The position numbers and the translations under genes were made by a program. From Streptomyces sp. NBC_01264 (GTDB taxonomy: Bacteria > Actinomycetota > Actinomycetes > Streptomycetales > Streptomycetaceae): DNA of 64,000 nt. Below are positions 26,803 to 36,428 of the stretch, in pieces. The notes under the pieces were generated by a model. The model had not been told where the DNA came from. It did no database searches and saw only the letters and a program-made list of their open reading frames with translations. Within the stretch, counting starts at the first letter, position 1, and each line of letters starts with the position of its first letter. The stretch is taken from positions 2,976,001 through 3,040,000 of the forward strand of contig NZ_JAPEOX010000001.1 in assembly GCF_026340675.1 (NCBI RefSeq), written 5' to 3'.

Positions 26803-26853
26803 GCGGGGCCCCTCTCGGTACGGCCGCACGCCCGGGGGGAGCGGTACGGCCGG

Positions 26854-27768
26854 TCAGGCCCGCTGGTGCAGGCCCAAGTTCTCGTAGATCTCGAGCGTCG
26901 CCGTGGAATTGTTCAGCGTGATGAAGTGCAGCCCCGGGACACCCTCGGACAGCAGCCGCGCGCAGAACTCCGTGGCGAACTCGATGCCAATGGAGCGTAC
27001 AGCGGCCGCGTCGTCCTTGACCGCGAGCATGCGCTCTTTCACAGCCGCGGGGAAGACTGCGTTGGTGAGCTGGGGCAGTCGGTCGAACTGCTTGATGCCC
27101 ACAACAGGCATGACCTCGGGGATGATCGGGGTGTCGCAGCCCGCCTTCGCGACGCTGTCGCGCATCCGGAGGTAGTGCTCCGGATCGAAGAACATCTGTG
27201 TGATCGCATAGTCGGCGCCCGCGCGGCACTTGTCCACGAAGTGCCGGATGTCCGTGTCCCAGTCCGTGGAGCGCGGGTGCATCTCGGGGAAGGCCGCGAC
27301 ACCGACGCAGAAGTCGCCGGACTCCTTGACCAGCCGGACCAGGTCCGCCGCGTAGTGCACGCCCTCGGGGTGCGGCACCCACTCGCCCATGGGGTTGCCG
27401 GGCGGGTCTCCGCGCACGACGAGCATGTTCCGGATGCCCGCGTCGGCGAACTGTCCGATGACGTTGCGCAGCTCCGCGATCGAGTGGTCGACGGCCGTGA
27501 GGTGCGCGACCGGGGTCAGCGTGGTGTCCGCGGCGATCTGCTCGGTGGCACGGACGGTGCCGCCGCGGGTGGAGCCGCCGGCTCCGTAGGTGACGGACAC
27601 GAAGCTCGGGGCCACCGCCTCGACCCGGCGGAGCGCGTTCCAGAGGTTGCGCTCCCCCTTCTCCGTCTTGGGGGCCCAGAACTCGAAGGAGTACGAGCGC
27701 CCGGACGCGATGAGGTCGCGGACCGTGTGTGCACGGTCCGACCAGGTGGAAGAGGTACCAAGGGCCAT
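26854..27768 (-). CDS. metF: MetF, methylenetetrahydrofolate reductase
   Basis: 304-residue FAD-dependent TIM-barrel enzyme reducing 5,10-methylene-THF to 5-methyl-THF for methionine synthesis. Signatures: [13 protein letters not shown] (active-site Glu region), [44 protein letters not shown] and [18 protein letters not shown]. Length is as expected. The ATG at 27768 is preceded 6 nt upstream by TAACCT, with TTCGAT 17 bp earlier and no ribosome binding site, so the mRNA may be leaderless. M. tuberculosis has a MetF-like gene (Rv2172c) at the same relative place. Confidence 0.95.
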   Translation of the reverse strand: MALGTSSTWSDRAHTVRDLIASGRSYSFEFWAPKTEKGERNLWNALRRVEAVAPSFVSVTYGAGGSTRGGTVRATEQIAADTTLTPVAHLTAVDHSIAELRNVIGQFADAGIRNMLVVRGDPPGNPMGEWVPHPEGVHYAADLVRLVKESGDFCVGVAAFPEMHPRSTDWDTDIRHFVDKCRAGADYAITQMFFDPEHYLRMRDSVAKAGCDTPIIPEVMPVVGIKQFDRLPQLTNAVFPAAVKERMLAVKDDAAAVRSIGIEFATEFCARLLSEGVPGLHFITLNNSTATLEIYENLGLHQRA

Positions 27769-27774
27769 ACGGGG

Positions 27775-27803
27775 AGGTTAGACGCGGTCCGGTGTCCATC
27801 GAA
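27775..27803 (-). promoter_or_regulatory. Putative metF promoter (leaderless)
   Basis: On the minus strand TTCGAT, a 17-bp spacer, TAACCT (27780-27775), then 6 nt to the ATG at 27768. No Shine-Dalgarno sequence is present between. Confidence 0.5.
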
Positions 27804-27889
27804 GCGCTGTCCACGGATTGGACGCGGAAATGAGACGACGGGTCGGCACGGGCGGGCGGCACGGGCCGCCCGGGCCTCCCGCGGGCCTG

Positions 27890-28606
27890 CTAGCCGAGCC
27901 GGGCGCGGACGCGCTTGGCGAGGTCGGCGGCGGCGGCGCCGGGGTCGGATGCCTCGGTGAGGGCCCGTACGACCACGACGCGCGAGGCGCCGGCGTCCAG
28001 AACCTCGTCCAGGTTCCCCGCGTCGATCCCGCCGATGGCGAACCACGGCCGGTCCTGGGTGAGGGAGGCCGCGTGCCGGACGAGGCCGAGGCCGGGGGCG
28101 AAGCGGCCGGGCTTGGTGGGGGTGGGCCAGCAGGGGCCGGTGCAGAAGTAGTCCACGCCGGGCTCGGCGGCGGCCGCGTCGACCTCCGCCTCGGAGTGGC
28201 AGGAGCGGCCGATCAGGACCTTGCCGGGCTCGGCGGCGGCCGCGTCGACCTCCGCCTCGGAGTGGCAGGAGCGGCCGATCAGGACCTTCCGGCCCAGGAT
28301 GGCGCGGGCGGCGGGCACCGGGATGTCGCCCTGCCCGAGGTGCAGCACGTCCGAGCCGATGGCGTGCGCGACGTCGGCCCGGTCGTTGACGGCGAGCAGC
28401 TTGCCGTGGCGGCGGGCCGCTTCGGCGAAGACCTGGAGGTGTTCCAGCTCCTCGCCCGCCTCCATGCCCTTGTCGCGGAGCTGGACGATGTCCACGCCGC
28501 CGGCGAGGACCGCGTCCAGGAACTCGGGGAGGTCGCCCTGCCGCTTGCGGGCGTCCGTGCACAGGTAGAGCCGGGCATCGGACAGCTGGGCGGCGAGCGC
28601 GGACAT
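27890..28606 (-). CDS. thiE: ThiE, thiamine-phosphate synthase with internal duplication
   Basis: TIM-barrel enzyme joining HMP-pyrophosphate and the thiazole phosphate to make thiamine phosphate. Seen: [51 protein letters not shown] (pyrophosphate site), [14 protein letters not shown] and the C-terminal [11 protein letters not shown]. The protein is 238 residues, 22 longer than the usual ~216. The extra length is an exact repeat of [20 protein letters not shown] plus two residues, encoded by a perfect 66-bp tandem duplication (28157-28288). It would add one extra beta/alpha-like unit in the barrel, so activity may be altered. The start is ATG 28606. No TPP riboswitch precedes this gene; the 94-bp upstream gap has an 18-bp palindrome. 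Confidence 0.92.
   Translation of the reverse strand: MSALAAQLSDARLYLCTDARKRQGDLPEFLDAVLAGGVDIVQLRDKGMEAGEELEHLQVFAEAARRHGKLLAVNDRADVAHAIGSDVLHLGQGDIPVPAARAILGRKVLIGRSCHSEAEVDAAAAEPGKVLIGRSCHSEAEVDAAAAEPGVDYFCTGPCWPTPTKPGRFAPGLGLVRHAASLTQDRPWFAIGGIDAGNLDEVLDAGASRVVVVRALTEASDPGAAAADLAKRVRARLG
28157..28288. repeat. Perfect 66-bp tandem duplication inside thiE
   Basis: Copies 28157-28222 and 28223-28288 are identical base for base and in frame. Perfect identity, including third positions, indicates a very recent event or an assembly artefact. Confidence 0.95.
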
Positions 28607-28629
28607 GGGTACCCCCGGGTGGTGTGTGT

Positions 28630-28647
28630 CGTACGTGCATACGTACG
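28630..28647. promoter_or_regulatory. 18-bp palindrome upstream of thiE
   Basis: CGTACGT-GCAT-ACGTACG, 24 bp before the thiE ATG. It could be an operator or a small hairpin in the thiE leader. Confidence 0.4.
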
Positions 28648-28682
28648 CGGTGGGCGGGCCCCGGCCGGGACCCGCCCACCGC
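28647..28682 (-). terminator. Terminator downstream of the Rv2175c-like gene
   Basis: Perfect 12-bp stem: GCGGTGGGCGGG (28647-28658) and CCCGCCCACCGC (28671-28682), 18 bp after the stop of the minus-strand gene at 28701 and upstream of thiE. Confidence 0.7.
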
Positions 28683-28700
28683 GCTTGAGGCGGAGTCAGC

Positions 28701-29066
28701 TCAGATGGCGAGCGCCTGAGCGCGGCGCTTCACCTCCGTGCCGCGATTCTCGCTCAGTGCCTGCACGGGGGTGCCGGGCAGGGTGTCGTCGGCGGTGAAG
28801 AGCCACTCCAGGATCTCCGCGTCGGTGAAGCGGTCGTCGCGCAGGACGGTCAGCAGACCGGCCAGGCCCTTGACGATCTTGTCTCCGTCGATGAAGGCCG
28901 CGGGGACCTGGAGGGAGCGGTTCTCGCCGCGGCGCACCGCGAGCAGCTGACCTTCCTTGACCAGCTGGCGAACCTTGGTCACTTCGATGTCGAGCATCTC
29001 CGCGATGTCGGGGAGGTACAGCCAGGCGGGAACAAGGGCATCGATCTTTGCGTCAATCTCGGTCAC
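28701..29066 (-). CDS. Rv2175c-like DNA-binding protein (winged HTH)
   Basis: 121-residue protein: [35 protein letters not shown] is a MerR/excisionase-like helix-turn-helix with a wing. [29 protein letters not shown] is the C-terminal region conserved with M. tuberculosis Rv2175c. Rv2175c is a DNA-binding substrate of the kinase PknL, encoded next to it. Here a PASTA kinase of that type lies 4.5 kb away, separated by thiamine genes. The mycobacterial N-terminal extension carrying the phosphorylated Thr is not present. I prefer GTG 29066 (VTEIDAKID); GTG 29072 adds two residues. Neither has a good ribosome binding site. Confidence 0.82.
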   Translation of the reverse strand: MTEIDAKIDALVPAWLYLPDIAEMLDIEVTKVRQLVKEGQLLAVRRGENRSLQVPAAFIDGDKIVKGLAGLLTVLRDDRFTDAEILEWLFTADDTLPGTPVQALSENRGTEVKRRAQALAI

Positions 29067-29462
29067 GAGCACAAGCCTGCCATCTCGGACTCGCTGCCGG
29101 TACCCGAGCGACCCCGTCCGGGGCGTGGACCCCGTGGCCGGGGCCGGAAACAGGGCCGGCTACGAGGCCCGCGCGCGGCCCCAGCCGGCCCCCGGGCCGG
29201 GTCCGGGGTCCTGGCGCGCAGCCCCGGCACGGGCCCGGGCGCAGCCTGGCGGGACGGGTCCGGACAGAGCCCGGGGGCCAGGGGCGAAGCCCCGGGACGG
29301 GTCCGGGCAGAGCCCGGGGAACGGGCGAAGGGCGGGTAGGGGACTTCGCCCGCAGGGCCGGGATCGGGGCCCGGCCCGGCCGGGCCGGGCCGGGCCGGGC
29401 CCCGCCGGGGCTGGTGGCCCCGGCGGGGGCCGGACCCGACTCCGCCGGGACCGGGCTTGCGG
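29067..29462. repeat. GC-rich intergenic region with partial repeat A5 and GGGCC tandem tract
   Basis: A non-coding stretch of about 390 bp. Positions 29301-29357 carry only the distal module of the palindromic family (CGGGGAACGGGCGAAGGGCG then GGTAGGGGAC), without the CAAACGCC core. A related partial unit precedes it from about 29200. Around 29370-29402 there is a short tandem run of the five-base unit GGCCG. Imperfect GGCGAAGCCCC-type inverted repeats are scattered through it. No gene is evident. Confidence 0.7.
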
Positions 29463-30719
29463 TCAGGCCAGGGGGGCCGACTTCAGTGCGGTCCCCGGGT
29501 CCGCGACCTTCGCCGGGTCGACCAGGGCGCCCGACTCGATGAGGCGCCGCCCCTGCGCCAGGTCGCGCGGCCTCCCCACCGCGAGGACCGCCGCCAGCCG
29601 GCCCTCCCGCAGCCAGCACACCGACCAGGTGTCGTCCGCCGGGTCGCCGCGCCACACCATCGCGTCCGCGGAGCCGTGGTGGCCCGCGTACTGCACGAAG
29701 CGGCCGAACTGCTCCGACCAGAAGTACGGCACCGGGTCGTAGACCTGCTCCCCGGAGCCCCCGGCCACGATGTCCGCCGCGACCACCCGCGGTCCCTGGA
29801 GCGCGTTGTCCCAGTGGTGCACCAGCAGCCGGGACCCGTAGCGCCCCGACGGGAAGGAGGCGCAGTCCCCCACCGCGTACACCCCGGGCACCGAGGTGCG
29901 CAGCCACTCGTCGGCGGCCACCGCCCCGTCCGCGCCGAGTTCCACGCCGGACCCCGCCAGCCATCCGGTGGCCGGCCGGGCGCCGACGCCCACCACCACC
30001 GCCCCGGCCGGCAGGGCCCGCCCGTCGGCCAGCAGGACCCGGCCCGGCTCCACGGAAGCCACCCGCGCGCCGGTCAGCAGCTCGGCGCCCGCCTGGGCGT
30101 ACCAGCGGCCCATCGGCTCGGCGACCTCCGCGGGCAGCGCGCCCGCCAGCACCCGGTCGGCCGCCTCGACCACCGTCACGGCGCAGCCCGCCTCGCGGGC
30201 GGCGGTGGCGAACTCCGCGCCGATCCACCCGGCCCCGACCACCACCACCGCCGTGCCGGCCGCCAGGACGGGCCGCAGCCGGGCCGCGTCGTCCAGGGTG
30301 CGCAGCAGGTGCACCCCCGGGACGCCCTCCGCGCCGGGCAGGGTCAGCGGGAGGGCTCCGGTCGCCAGTACGAGGACCTCGTACGGGACCGGGCCGCCTT
30401 CGGTGTCCACCTCCCGGTCCGCGGCCCGCAGTCCGGTGACCTCGACCCCCAGGCGGAGCTCGATGCCGAGCTCCTCGAAGTCGACGTCGAAGGCCGAGTC
30501 CTCCGCCTTGCCGAGGAGCACCGCCTTGGACAGCGGGGGCCGGTCGTAGGGCTGGTGGGGTTCGGCTCCCAGCAGGGTGACGGGGCCGGTCCAGCCCTGC
30601 TCCCGGAGGGCGACCGCGGTCTGGACCCCGGCCATCCCGGCACCGACGATCACCACGCCGCGCCGGGTGTCTTCCGCCCGCTGCCCCTGCTGCTTCTGCT
30701 GTTGCGTCTGCTCGCTCAC
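29463..30719 (-). CDS. FAD/NAD(P)-dependent oxidoreductase (ferredoxin reductase type)
   Basis: 418 residues of the pyridine nucleotide-disulphide oxidoreductase fold. The FAD motif is VVIVGAGMAGVQTAVALREQG, PYDRPPLSK matches rubredoxin/ferredoxin reductases of dioxygenase systems, the NAD(P) motif is VVVVGAGWIGAEFATAARE, and VPGVYAVGDCASF contacts FAD. The C-terminal reductase domain (VPYFWSEQFGRFVQYAG) supports an electron-transfer role to a ferredoxin or P450, none of which lies nearby. GTG 30719 was chosen because the upstream in-frame sequence is promoter DNA. TAGGCT ends 7 nt before it, suggesting a leaderless transcript, with a palindromic operator just upstream. Confidence 0.88.
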   Translation of the reverse strand: MSEQTQQQKQQGQRAEDTRRGVVIVGAGMAGVQTAVALREQGWTGPVTLLGAEPHQPYDRPPLSKAVLLGKAEDSAFDVDFEELGIELRLGVEVTGLRAADREVDTEGGPVPYEVLVLATGALPLTLPGAEGVPGVHLLRTLDDAARLRPVLAAGTAVVVVGAGWIGAEFATAAREAGCAVTVVEAADRVLAGALPAEVAEPMGRWYAQAGAELLTGARVASVEPGRVLLADGRALPAGAVVVGVGARPATGWLAGSGVELGADGAVAADEWLRTSVPGVYAVGDCASFPSGRYGSRLLVHHWDNALQGPRVVAADIVAGGSGEQVYDPVPYFWSEQFGRFVQYAGHHGSADAMVWRGDPADDTWSVCWLREGRLAAVLAVGRPRDLAQGRRLIESGALVDPAKVADPGTALKSAPLA

Positions 30720-30726
30720 CCGGCCC

Positions 30727-30752
30727 AGCCTAATCAACTGACGGTCCGTCAG
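30727..30752 (-). promoter_or_regulatory. Promoter and operator of the FAD oxidoreductase gene
   Basis: On the minus strand the -10 box TAGGCT (30732-30727) stands 7 nt before the GTG. Just upstream, 30738-30752 is the palindrome CTGACGG-T-CCGTCAG, of the TGACGG/CCGTCA type used by several Streptomyces TetR regulators. It would sit between -35 and -10. No cognate regulator is adjacent. Confidence 0.6.
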
Positions 30753-30852
30753 GAATAGTGGATGCCGACCTGCCGGGACCGGGGCGGACACCGCCGCCGG
30801 GGAGGCAGCCTTACCGGCCGTCGGCCACACCGTTACTCTGGCACGGAACCTA

Positions 30853-30945
30853 TCGCGGGAGTCCGGGCGCACCGGGCTGAGAGGGAGGCTGGCCGGCCTC
30901 CGACCGTACGAACCTGATCCGGGTCATGCCGGCGAAGGGAGGGGC
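30853..30945 (+). ncRNA. TPP riboswitch (THI box)
   Basis: The classical conserved blocks are present in order: CGGGAGTCCGGG (P1/P2 side), GGGCTGAGAGGGA (30874-30886), the CCGACCGTACGAACCTGATC segment, and GGGTCATGCCGGCGAAGGGA closing the element at about 30940. It ends roughly 10 nt before the thiO start, and the terminal GGGAGGGG also serves as the ribosome binding site. Binding of thiamine pyrophosphate would therefore hide the site and reduce translation of thiO-thiS-thiG. Confidence 0.95.
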
Positions 30946-30954
30946 TGGACGCCC

Positions 30955-32162
30955 ATGCATTCATCCAGGAACGGCCGGAGTCCCGGCCACGACGTCCTCG
31001 TCATCGGGGGCGGCATCATCGGCCTGGTCACCGCCTGGCGGGCGGCCCGGCGCGGGCTGCGCACCGCACTGGCCGACCCGGCCCCCGGCGGCGGCGCCGC
31101 CCAGGTCGCGGCCGGCATGCTGGCCCCCGTCACCGAGCTGCACTACGGCGAGGAGCCCCTCCTCGGGCTGGGCCTCGCCTCCGCCGCCCGCTACCCCGCG
31201 TTCGCCGCCGAACTCGCCGAAGCCAGCGGCGGCATGGACATCGGCTACCGCGCCTGCGGCACCCTCGCCGTCGCCCTCGACGCCGACGACCGGCTGCACC
31301 TGCGCGAACTGCACGCCCTCCAGCGCCGCTGCGGCCTGGAGTCCGAGTGGCTGACCGGCCGCGAGTGCCGCCGTCTGGAACCGATGCTGGCCCCGGGCGT
31401 ACGCGGCGGCCTGCGCGTGGACGGCGACCACCAGGTCGACCCCCGCCGCCTCGCGGCCGCCCTGCTGGCCGCCTGCGAACGGGCCGGGGTCACCCTGCAC
31501 CGCGCCGGGGCGGCCCGGCTGCTGACCGCCGCCGACCGGGCCTGCGGCGCGGTCCTCGACGACGCGGACGGTACGGAGCTGCGCGCCGACCAGGTGGTGC
31601 TGGCCGCGGGCTCGCTCAGCGGCCGGCTGGACGGCGTACCGCCCGAGGCGGTGGCGCCCGTACGGCCGGTGAAGGGTCAGGTGCTGCGCCTCGCGGTGCC
31701 GCCGTCGTACGCCCCGTTCCTGTCGCGGACCGTACGGGCCGTGGTGCGCGGCAGCCACGTCTACCTGGTCCCCCGCGAGAACGGCGAACTCGTCGTCGGC
31801 GCCACCAGCGAGGAACTCGGCTGGGACACCACCGTCACCGCGGGCGGGGTCTACGAACTCCTGCGCGACGCCCACGAACTGGTACCCGGGATCACCGAAC
31901 TCCCCCTCGTGGAGACCCGGGCCGGGCTGCGCCCCGGATCACCGGACAACGCCCCGCTCCTCGGCCCGACCGAACTCCCGGGCCTGCACCTGGCCACCGG
32001 GCACTACCGCAACGGCGTCCTGCTCACCCCTCTCACGGGGGACGTGATGGCGGACCTCCTCACCACCGGCGAACTGCCGGAGATCGCCCGCCCCTTCACC
32101 CCGCGCCGCTTCACCCACACCCCCGCTCCCACCCCCACCCTCACGCGACAGGAGTCGTTCGC

Positions 32163-32166
<4 letters not shown>
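30955..32166 (+). CDS. thiO: ThiO, glycine oxidase for thiazole synthesis
   Basis: FAD-dependent D-amino-acid-oxidase-fold enzyme that oxidises glycine to iminoglycine, used by ThiG. 403 residues. The Rossmann motif is DVLVIGGGIIGLVTAWRAARRGL, followed by GGGAAQVAAGMLAPVTE. The central DADGTELRADQVVLAAGSLSG and GSHVYLVPRENGELVVGATSEE, and the C-terminal TRAGLRPGSPDNAPLLG and GLHLATGHYRNGVLLTP, are ThiO/DadA signatures. The ATG at 30955 is directly under the TPP riboswitch. It overlaps thiS by 4 bp. Confidence 0.95.
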
Positions 32167-33162
<996 letters not shown>

Positions 33163-33526
33163 GGGGAAGGGGCGGGACGGGGTCCGGCCGGAGGCTTCGC
33201 GAGGTTTGGGGTTGGTCAGAGAGACAGGGATGGGCCCAACAGGGAGGCGCGACCAAACTCCGCAAGGCCCACCCCGAGCCCGGGCGCCCATGAGCCGCCC
33301 GGGCCGACGGCGAGCGCATCAGATCGCTCCACGCATCCCACGGCTCAGCGACTGACCGCCGTCCGGTCGGTCCCGAGGGAGGCGGGTGGGCAGCCACCGG
33401 GCCGGGGTGGAGCGCGAGGGGGCGAGGGCACCCGCGCACGGAGGCCCGTACCGCCCCGCGTCACAGCTGCGCTGCAACCCCCACCGCCCGGGACTGCGCC
33501 GCGCGAGGCCCTCGTAGAATCGCCGG
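33163..33526. other. Non-coding gap before the kinase gene
   Basis: 364 bp of GC-rich DNA. The only feature I trust is TAGAAT (33515-33520), a -10-like box ending 6 nt before the kinase GTG. A weak GGACGGGGTCCGGCC inverted repeat after thiG may act as a terminator. No gene, RNA or large repeat is recognised. Confidence 0.45.
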
Positions 33527-35455
33527 GTGGACACGACCCTGGATGACCCCCTCGTCGGGCAGACGCTCGACGGCCGCTACCGCGTGGACGCCCGCATCGC
33601 GGCCGGCGGCATGGCCACGGTCTACCGGGCCGTCGACACCCGGCTGGACCGGGTCCTCGCGCTGAAGGTGATGCACCCGGCCCTCGCCGCCGACCCCGGC
33701 TTCGTCGACCGGTTCATCCGCGAGGCGAAGTCCGTGGCCCGGCTGGCGCACCCCAACGTCGTGGCCGTGTTCGACCAGGGCACGCACGGCCCGTACACGT
33801 ACCTCGCCATGGAGTACGTGTCCGGCTGCACCCTGCGCGACGTGCTCAGGGAGCGCGGGGCGCTCCAGCCCCGTGCGGCCCTCGACATCCTCGAACCGGT
33901 GCTCGCCGCCCTCGGCGCCGCGCACCGCGCCGGGTTCGTGCACCGGGACATGAAGCCCGAGAACGTGCTGATCGGCGACGACGGCCGGGTCAAGGTGGCC
34001 GACTTCGGGCTGGTCCGGTCCGTCGACTCCGTCACGAACACCACCGGGTCCGTCCTCGGCACCGTCTCCTACCTGGCCCCCGAGCAGATCGAGAACGGCG
34101 TCACCGACACCCGCGTGGACGTCTACGCCTGCGGGGTCGTCTTCTACGAGATGCTCACCGGCTCCAAGCCGCACACCGGCTCCAACCCCGCCCAGGTGCT
34201 CTACCAGCACCTCAACGAGGACGTCCCGCCGCCGTCGGCCGCCGTCCCCGGGCTGCCCGTCGCGCTCGACGAGCTCGTCGCCCAGGCCACCGCGCGCCAC
34301 CCCGATCTGCGCCCCTACGACGCGGCCGCCCTCCTCGGGCTGGCCATAGGGGCCCGCGCCCAGCTCACCGACTCCGAGCTGGACGCCGTCCCGCCGCAGG
34401 CCCGGGCCGGGGAGCGGACCGCCGCGGAGGACCGTACGAGCGTGATCCCCCGCCCGGTGACCGTGCGGGCCGACAACGTCCCGCACGCCTCGCACGCCGA
34501 GCCCGTCTCCCACACCTCCCGGCTCGCGGCTCCGCCGCTGCCCCCGGCGCCGGCCGCCTCGCGGATCCGGCGCCCCGGGGCGCTGCTCGTCGTCCTGGGT
34601 GTCCTGCTCTTCCTCGGCCTCGGTACGGGGGTCTGGTACATCAGCTCCGGCCAGTTCACGAAGGTCCCGAACCTGCTCGGCAAGACCGAGGCCGAGGCCA
34701 AGTCCCAGCTGTCGGCGGCCGGGCTCGGGGTCAAGCGGGTCGACCGGAAGTTCAGCGCGGCCTTCGACAAGGGGACCGTGATGAACACCGACCCCGCTGG
34801 CGGCAAGCGCATCCGCGGCAACGGCGCCGTGACGCTCACCATCTCGCGCGGGCCCGAGGTCGTCATGGTTCCCGACCTCAAGGGCAAGCCCCTGGAGGCC
34901 GCGAAGGCCGAGCTGAAGTCGGCCGGCCTGACGCCGGGCGCCGTCACGCAGGCCTTCAGTCAGGACATCGCGCAGGGCTCGGTGATCAGCACCGACCCGA
35001 CGGGCGGGCAGAAGCGGTCCCTCGACACCCTGGTCGCGATGGTGGTCAGCAAGGGCCGCCCGGTGCCGGTCCCGCGCGTCACGGGCACCTCCCTCGACCA
35101 GGCCCGTTCCACCCTGGAGGGCCTCGGCCTGAAGGTGGAGACGACCCCCGAGGAGGTCAATTCCCCCTCCCCCGCCGGTACGGTCGCCAACCAGTCGATC
35201 AGCGCCGGCAGCCAGGCCGCCGCGGGCGACACGGTCACCCTGACCGTGTCCAAGGGCCCCCGCCAGATCCCCGTCCCGGACGTCACCGGCCAGGAGGTCG
35301 ACGCGGCCCGCACGACCCTGGAAGGGCTGGGCTTCAAGGTCAAGGTCGACAAGCCCTTCCTCTCCTTCAGCAACACCGTCGACTCCCAGTCGGTCCCCGC
35401 GGGCCAGAACGCCCCCGAGGGCAGCACGATCACCATCAGGACCAAGGGGCTGTAA
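33527..35455 (+). CDS. PASTA-domain Ser/Thr protein kinase (PknL-like)
   Basis: 642-residue transmembrane kinase. The N-terminal catalytic domain has a Gly loop (IAAGGMATVYRA), catalytic Lys K47 (LALKVM), HRDMKPEN with D141, DFGLVR and APEQ. A Thr/Ser-rich activation segment contains TNTTGSVLGTVSYLAPEQ. A ~60-residue juxtamembrane linker leads to one helix (~346-366, LLVVLGVLLFLGLGTGVWYI). Four PASTA repeats make the outer part, starting at KVPNLLGKT, MVPDLKGKP, PVPRVTGTS and PVPDVTGQE, and would sense muropeptides or lipid II. The GTG at 33527 has TAGAAT 6 nt before it, suggesting leaderless mRNA. Relative position matches M. tuberculosis pknL (Rv2176), though PknL itself lacks PASTA repeats as I recall. 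Confidence 0.94.
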   Translation: MDTTLDDPLVGQTLDGRYRVDARIAAGGMATVYRAVDTRLDRVLALKVMHPALAADPGFVDRFIREAKSVARLAHPNVVAVFDQGTHGPYTYLAMEYVSGCTLRDVLRERGALQPRAALDILEPVLAALGAAHRAGFVHRDMKPENVLIGDDGRVKVADFGLVRSVDSVTNTTGSVLGTVSYLAPEQIENGVTDTRVDVYACGVVFYEMLTGSKPHTGSNPAQVLYQHLNEDVPPPSAAVPGLPVALDELVAQATARHPDLRPYDAAALLGLAIGARAQLTDSELDAVPPQARAGERTAAEDRTSVIPRPVTVRADNVPHASHAEPVSHTSRLAAPPLPPAPAASRIRRPGALLVVLGVLLFLGLGTGVWYISSGQFTKVPNLLGKTEAEAKSQLSAAGLGVKRVDRKFSAAFDKGTVMNTDPAGGKRIRGNGAVTLTISRGPEVVMVPDLKGKPLEAAKAELKSAGLTPGAVTQAFSQDIAQGSVISTDPTGGQKRSLDTLVAMVVSKGRPVPVPRVTGTSLDQARSTLEGLGLKVETTPEEVNSPSPAGTVANQSISAGSQAAAGDTVTLTVSKGPRQIPVPDVTGQEVDAARTTLEGLGFKVKVDKPFLSFSNTVDSQSVPAGQNAPEGSTITIRTKGL

Positions 35456-35464
35456 CAGCACGCC

Positions 35465-36340
35465 ATGAACAACAATTCAACGGTCCGCAATCCAGTGGGC
35501 GGGCACGTGCCCGTCGCGGGCGGGCTGGCCTCGGTCGGGCTGGCGTACGCCCGCGAGATGGGTGCCGAGGCCGTGCAGGTCTTCGTCGCCAATCCGCGCG
35601 GCTGGGCCACTCCGCTCGGCAATCCGGCCCAGGACGAGCTGTTCCGCGAGGTCTGCGCGGCCGAGGGGATTCCGGCGTACGTCCACGCGCCGTACCTGAT
35701 CAACTTCGGCTCGCACACCGAAGCCACCGCCCTGAAGTCCGTGGAATCGCTGCGGCACTCGCTGCGCCGGGCCCGGGCGATCGGCGCGCTCGGGGTGGTC
35801 GTGCACACCGGCTCGGCGACCGGGGGCCGGCCGCGCGAAGCGGCGTACGCGCAGGTCAGGGAGCACATGCTGCCGCTGCTGGACGAGCTGACGCATGACG
35901 ACGACCCCTTCCTGCTGCTGGAGTCCACGGCCGGGCAGGGCTCCTCGCTGTGCTCGACCGCCGAGGAGTTCGGCCCGTACTTCGACGCCCTCGACCGTCA
36001 TCCGATGCTCGGGATCTGCCTCGACACCTGCCACATCTTCGCGGCCGGGCACGATCTGGCCGAGCCGGGCGGGACGAAGCAGACGCTGGACCTGCTGGTG
36101 GACACGGTGGGCGAGGGCCGGCTGAAGCTGGTGCACGCCAACGACTCCAAGGAGGGCGTGGGCGCCCACAAGGACCGGCACGCGCAGATCGGTCAGGGGC
36201 ACATCGGCCGGGACGCCTTCGCCGAGCTGTTCACGCACCCGGCGATGGAGGGCGTACCGCTGATCATCGAGACGCCCGGCGGCAAGGAAGGGCACGCGGC
36301 GGACGTGGCGCTACTGAAGGAGCTCCGAGCGCTCGGCTGA
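35465..36340 (+). CDS. nfo: Endonuclease IV (AP endonuclease)
   Basis: Zn-dependent apurinic/apyrimidinic endonuclease for base excision repair. The 291 residues show the family's metal-binding blocks: YVHAPYLINFGS, GVVVHTGSATG, FLLLESTAGQG, GICLDTCHIFAAGHDL, LVHANDSKEGVGAHKDRHAQ and PLIIETPGG. Length is normal. The ATG at 35465 follows the kinase stop by 9 bp, so co-transcription with the kinase is likely. A CsoR-like operator starts 12 bp after its stop and belongs to the next gene. Confidence 0.93.
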   Translation: MNNNSTVRNPVGGHVPVAGGLASVGLAYAREMGAEAVQVFVANPRGWATPLGNPAQDELFREVCAAEGIPAYVHAPYLINFGSHTEATALKSVESLRHSLRRARAIGALGVVVHTGSATGGRPREAAYAQVREHMLPLLDELTHDDDPFLLLESTAGQGSSLCSTAEEFGPYFDALDRHPMLGICLDTCHIFAAGHDLAEPGGTKQTLDLLVDTVGEGRLKLVHANDSKEGVGAHKDRHAQIGQGHIGRDAFAELFTHPAMEGVPLIIETPGGKEGHAADVALLKELRALG

Positions 36341-36351
36341 CCCATTGAGGA

Positions 36352-36368
36352 ATACCCCGGGGGGGTAT
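36352..36368. promoter_or_regulatory. CsoR-like copper operator
   Basis: ATACCCC-GGG-GGGGTAT: 7-bp inverted arms of the kind bound by CsoR copper-sensing repressors, 60 bp upstream of the DUF4396 gene. No csoR gene is in the window, so a distant regulator would act here. Confidence 0.75.
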
Positions 36369-36428
36369 ACGGTTCTGTCGTATCGACCGACAGAGCCGCT
36401 ATCCGGCGTTCCTCTCCAGGGGGTTCTC

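Noticed and set aside
24658-27960. Very long plus-strand open frame (about 1100 codons), with similar frames on both strands elsewhere, such as 1785-3338 (+) and 54657-57893 (-)
   Set aside because: They overlap well-recognised genes in other frames, are rich in Arg, Gly and Ala with no domain, and follow from the third-position GC bias.
29370-29402. GGCCG tandem tract as a CRISPR-like or functional microsatellite
   Set aside because: Units are five bases without spacers; it is a short simple-sequence run.
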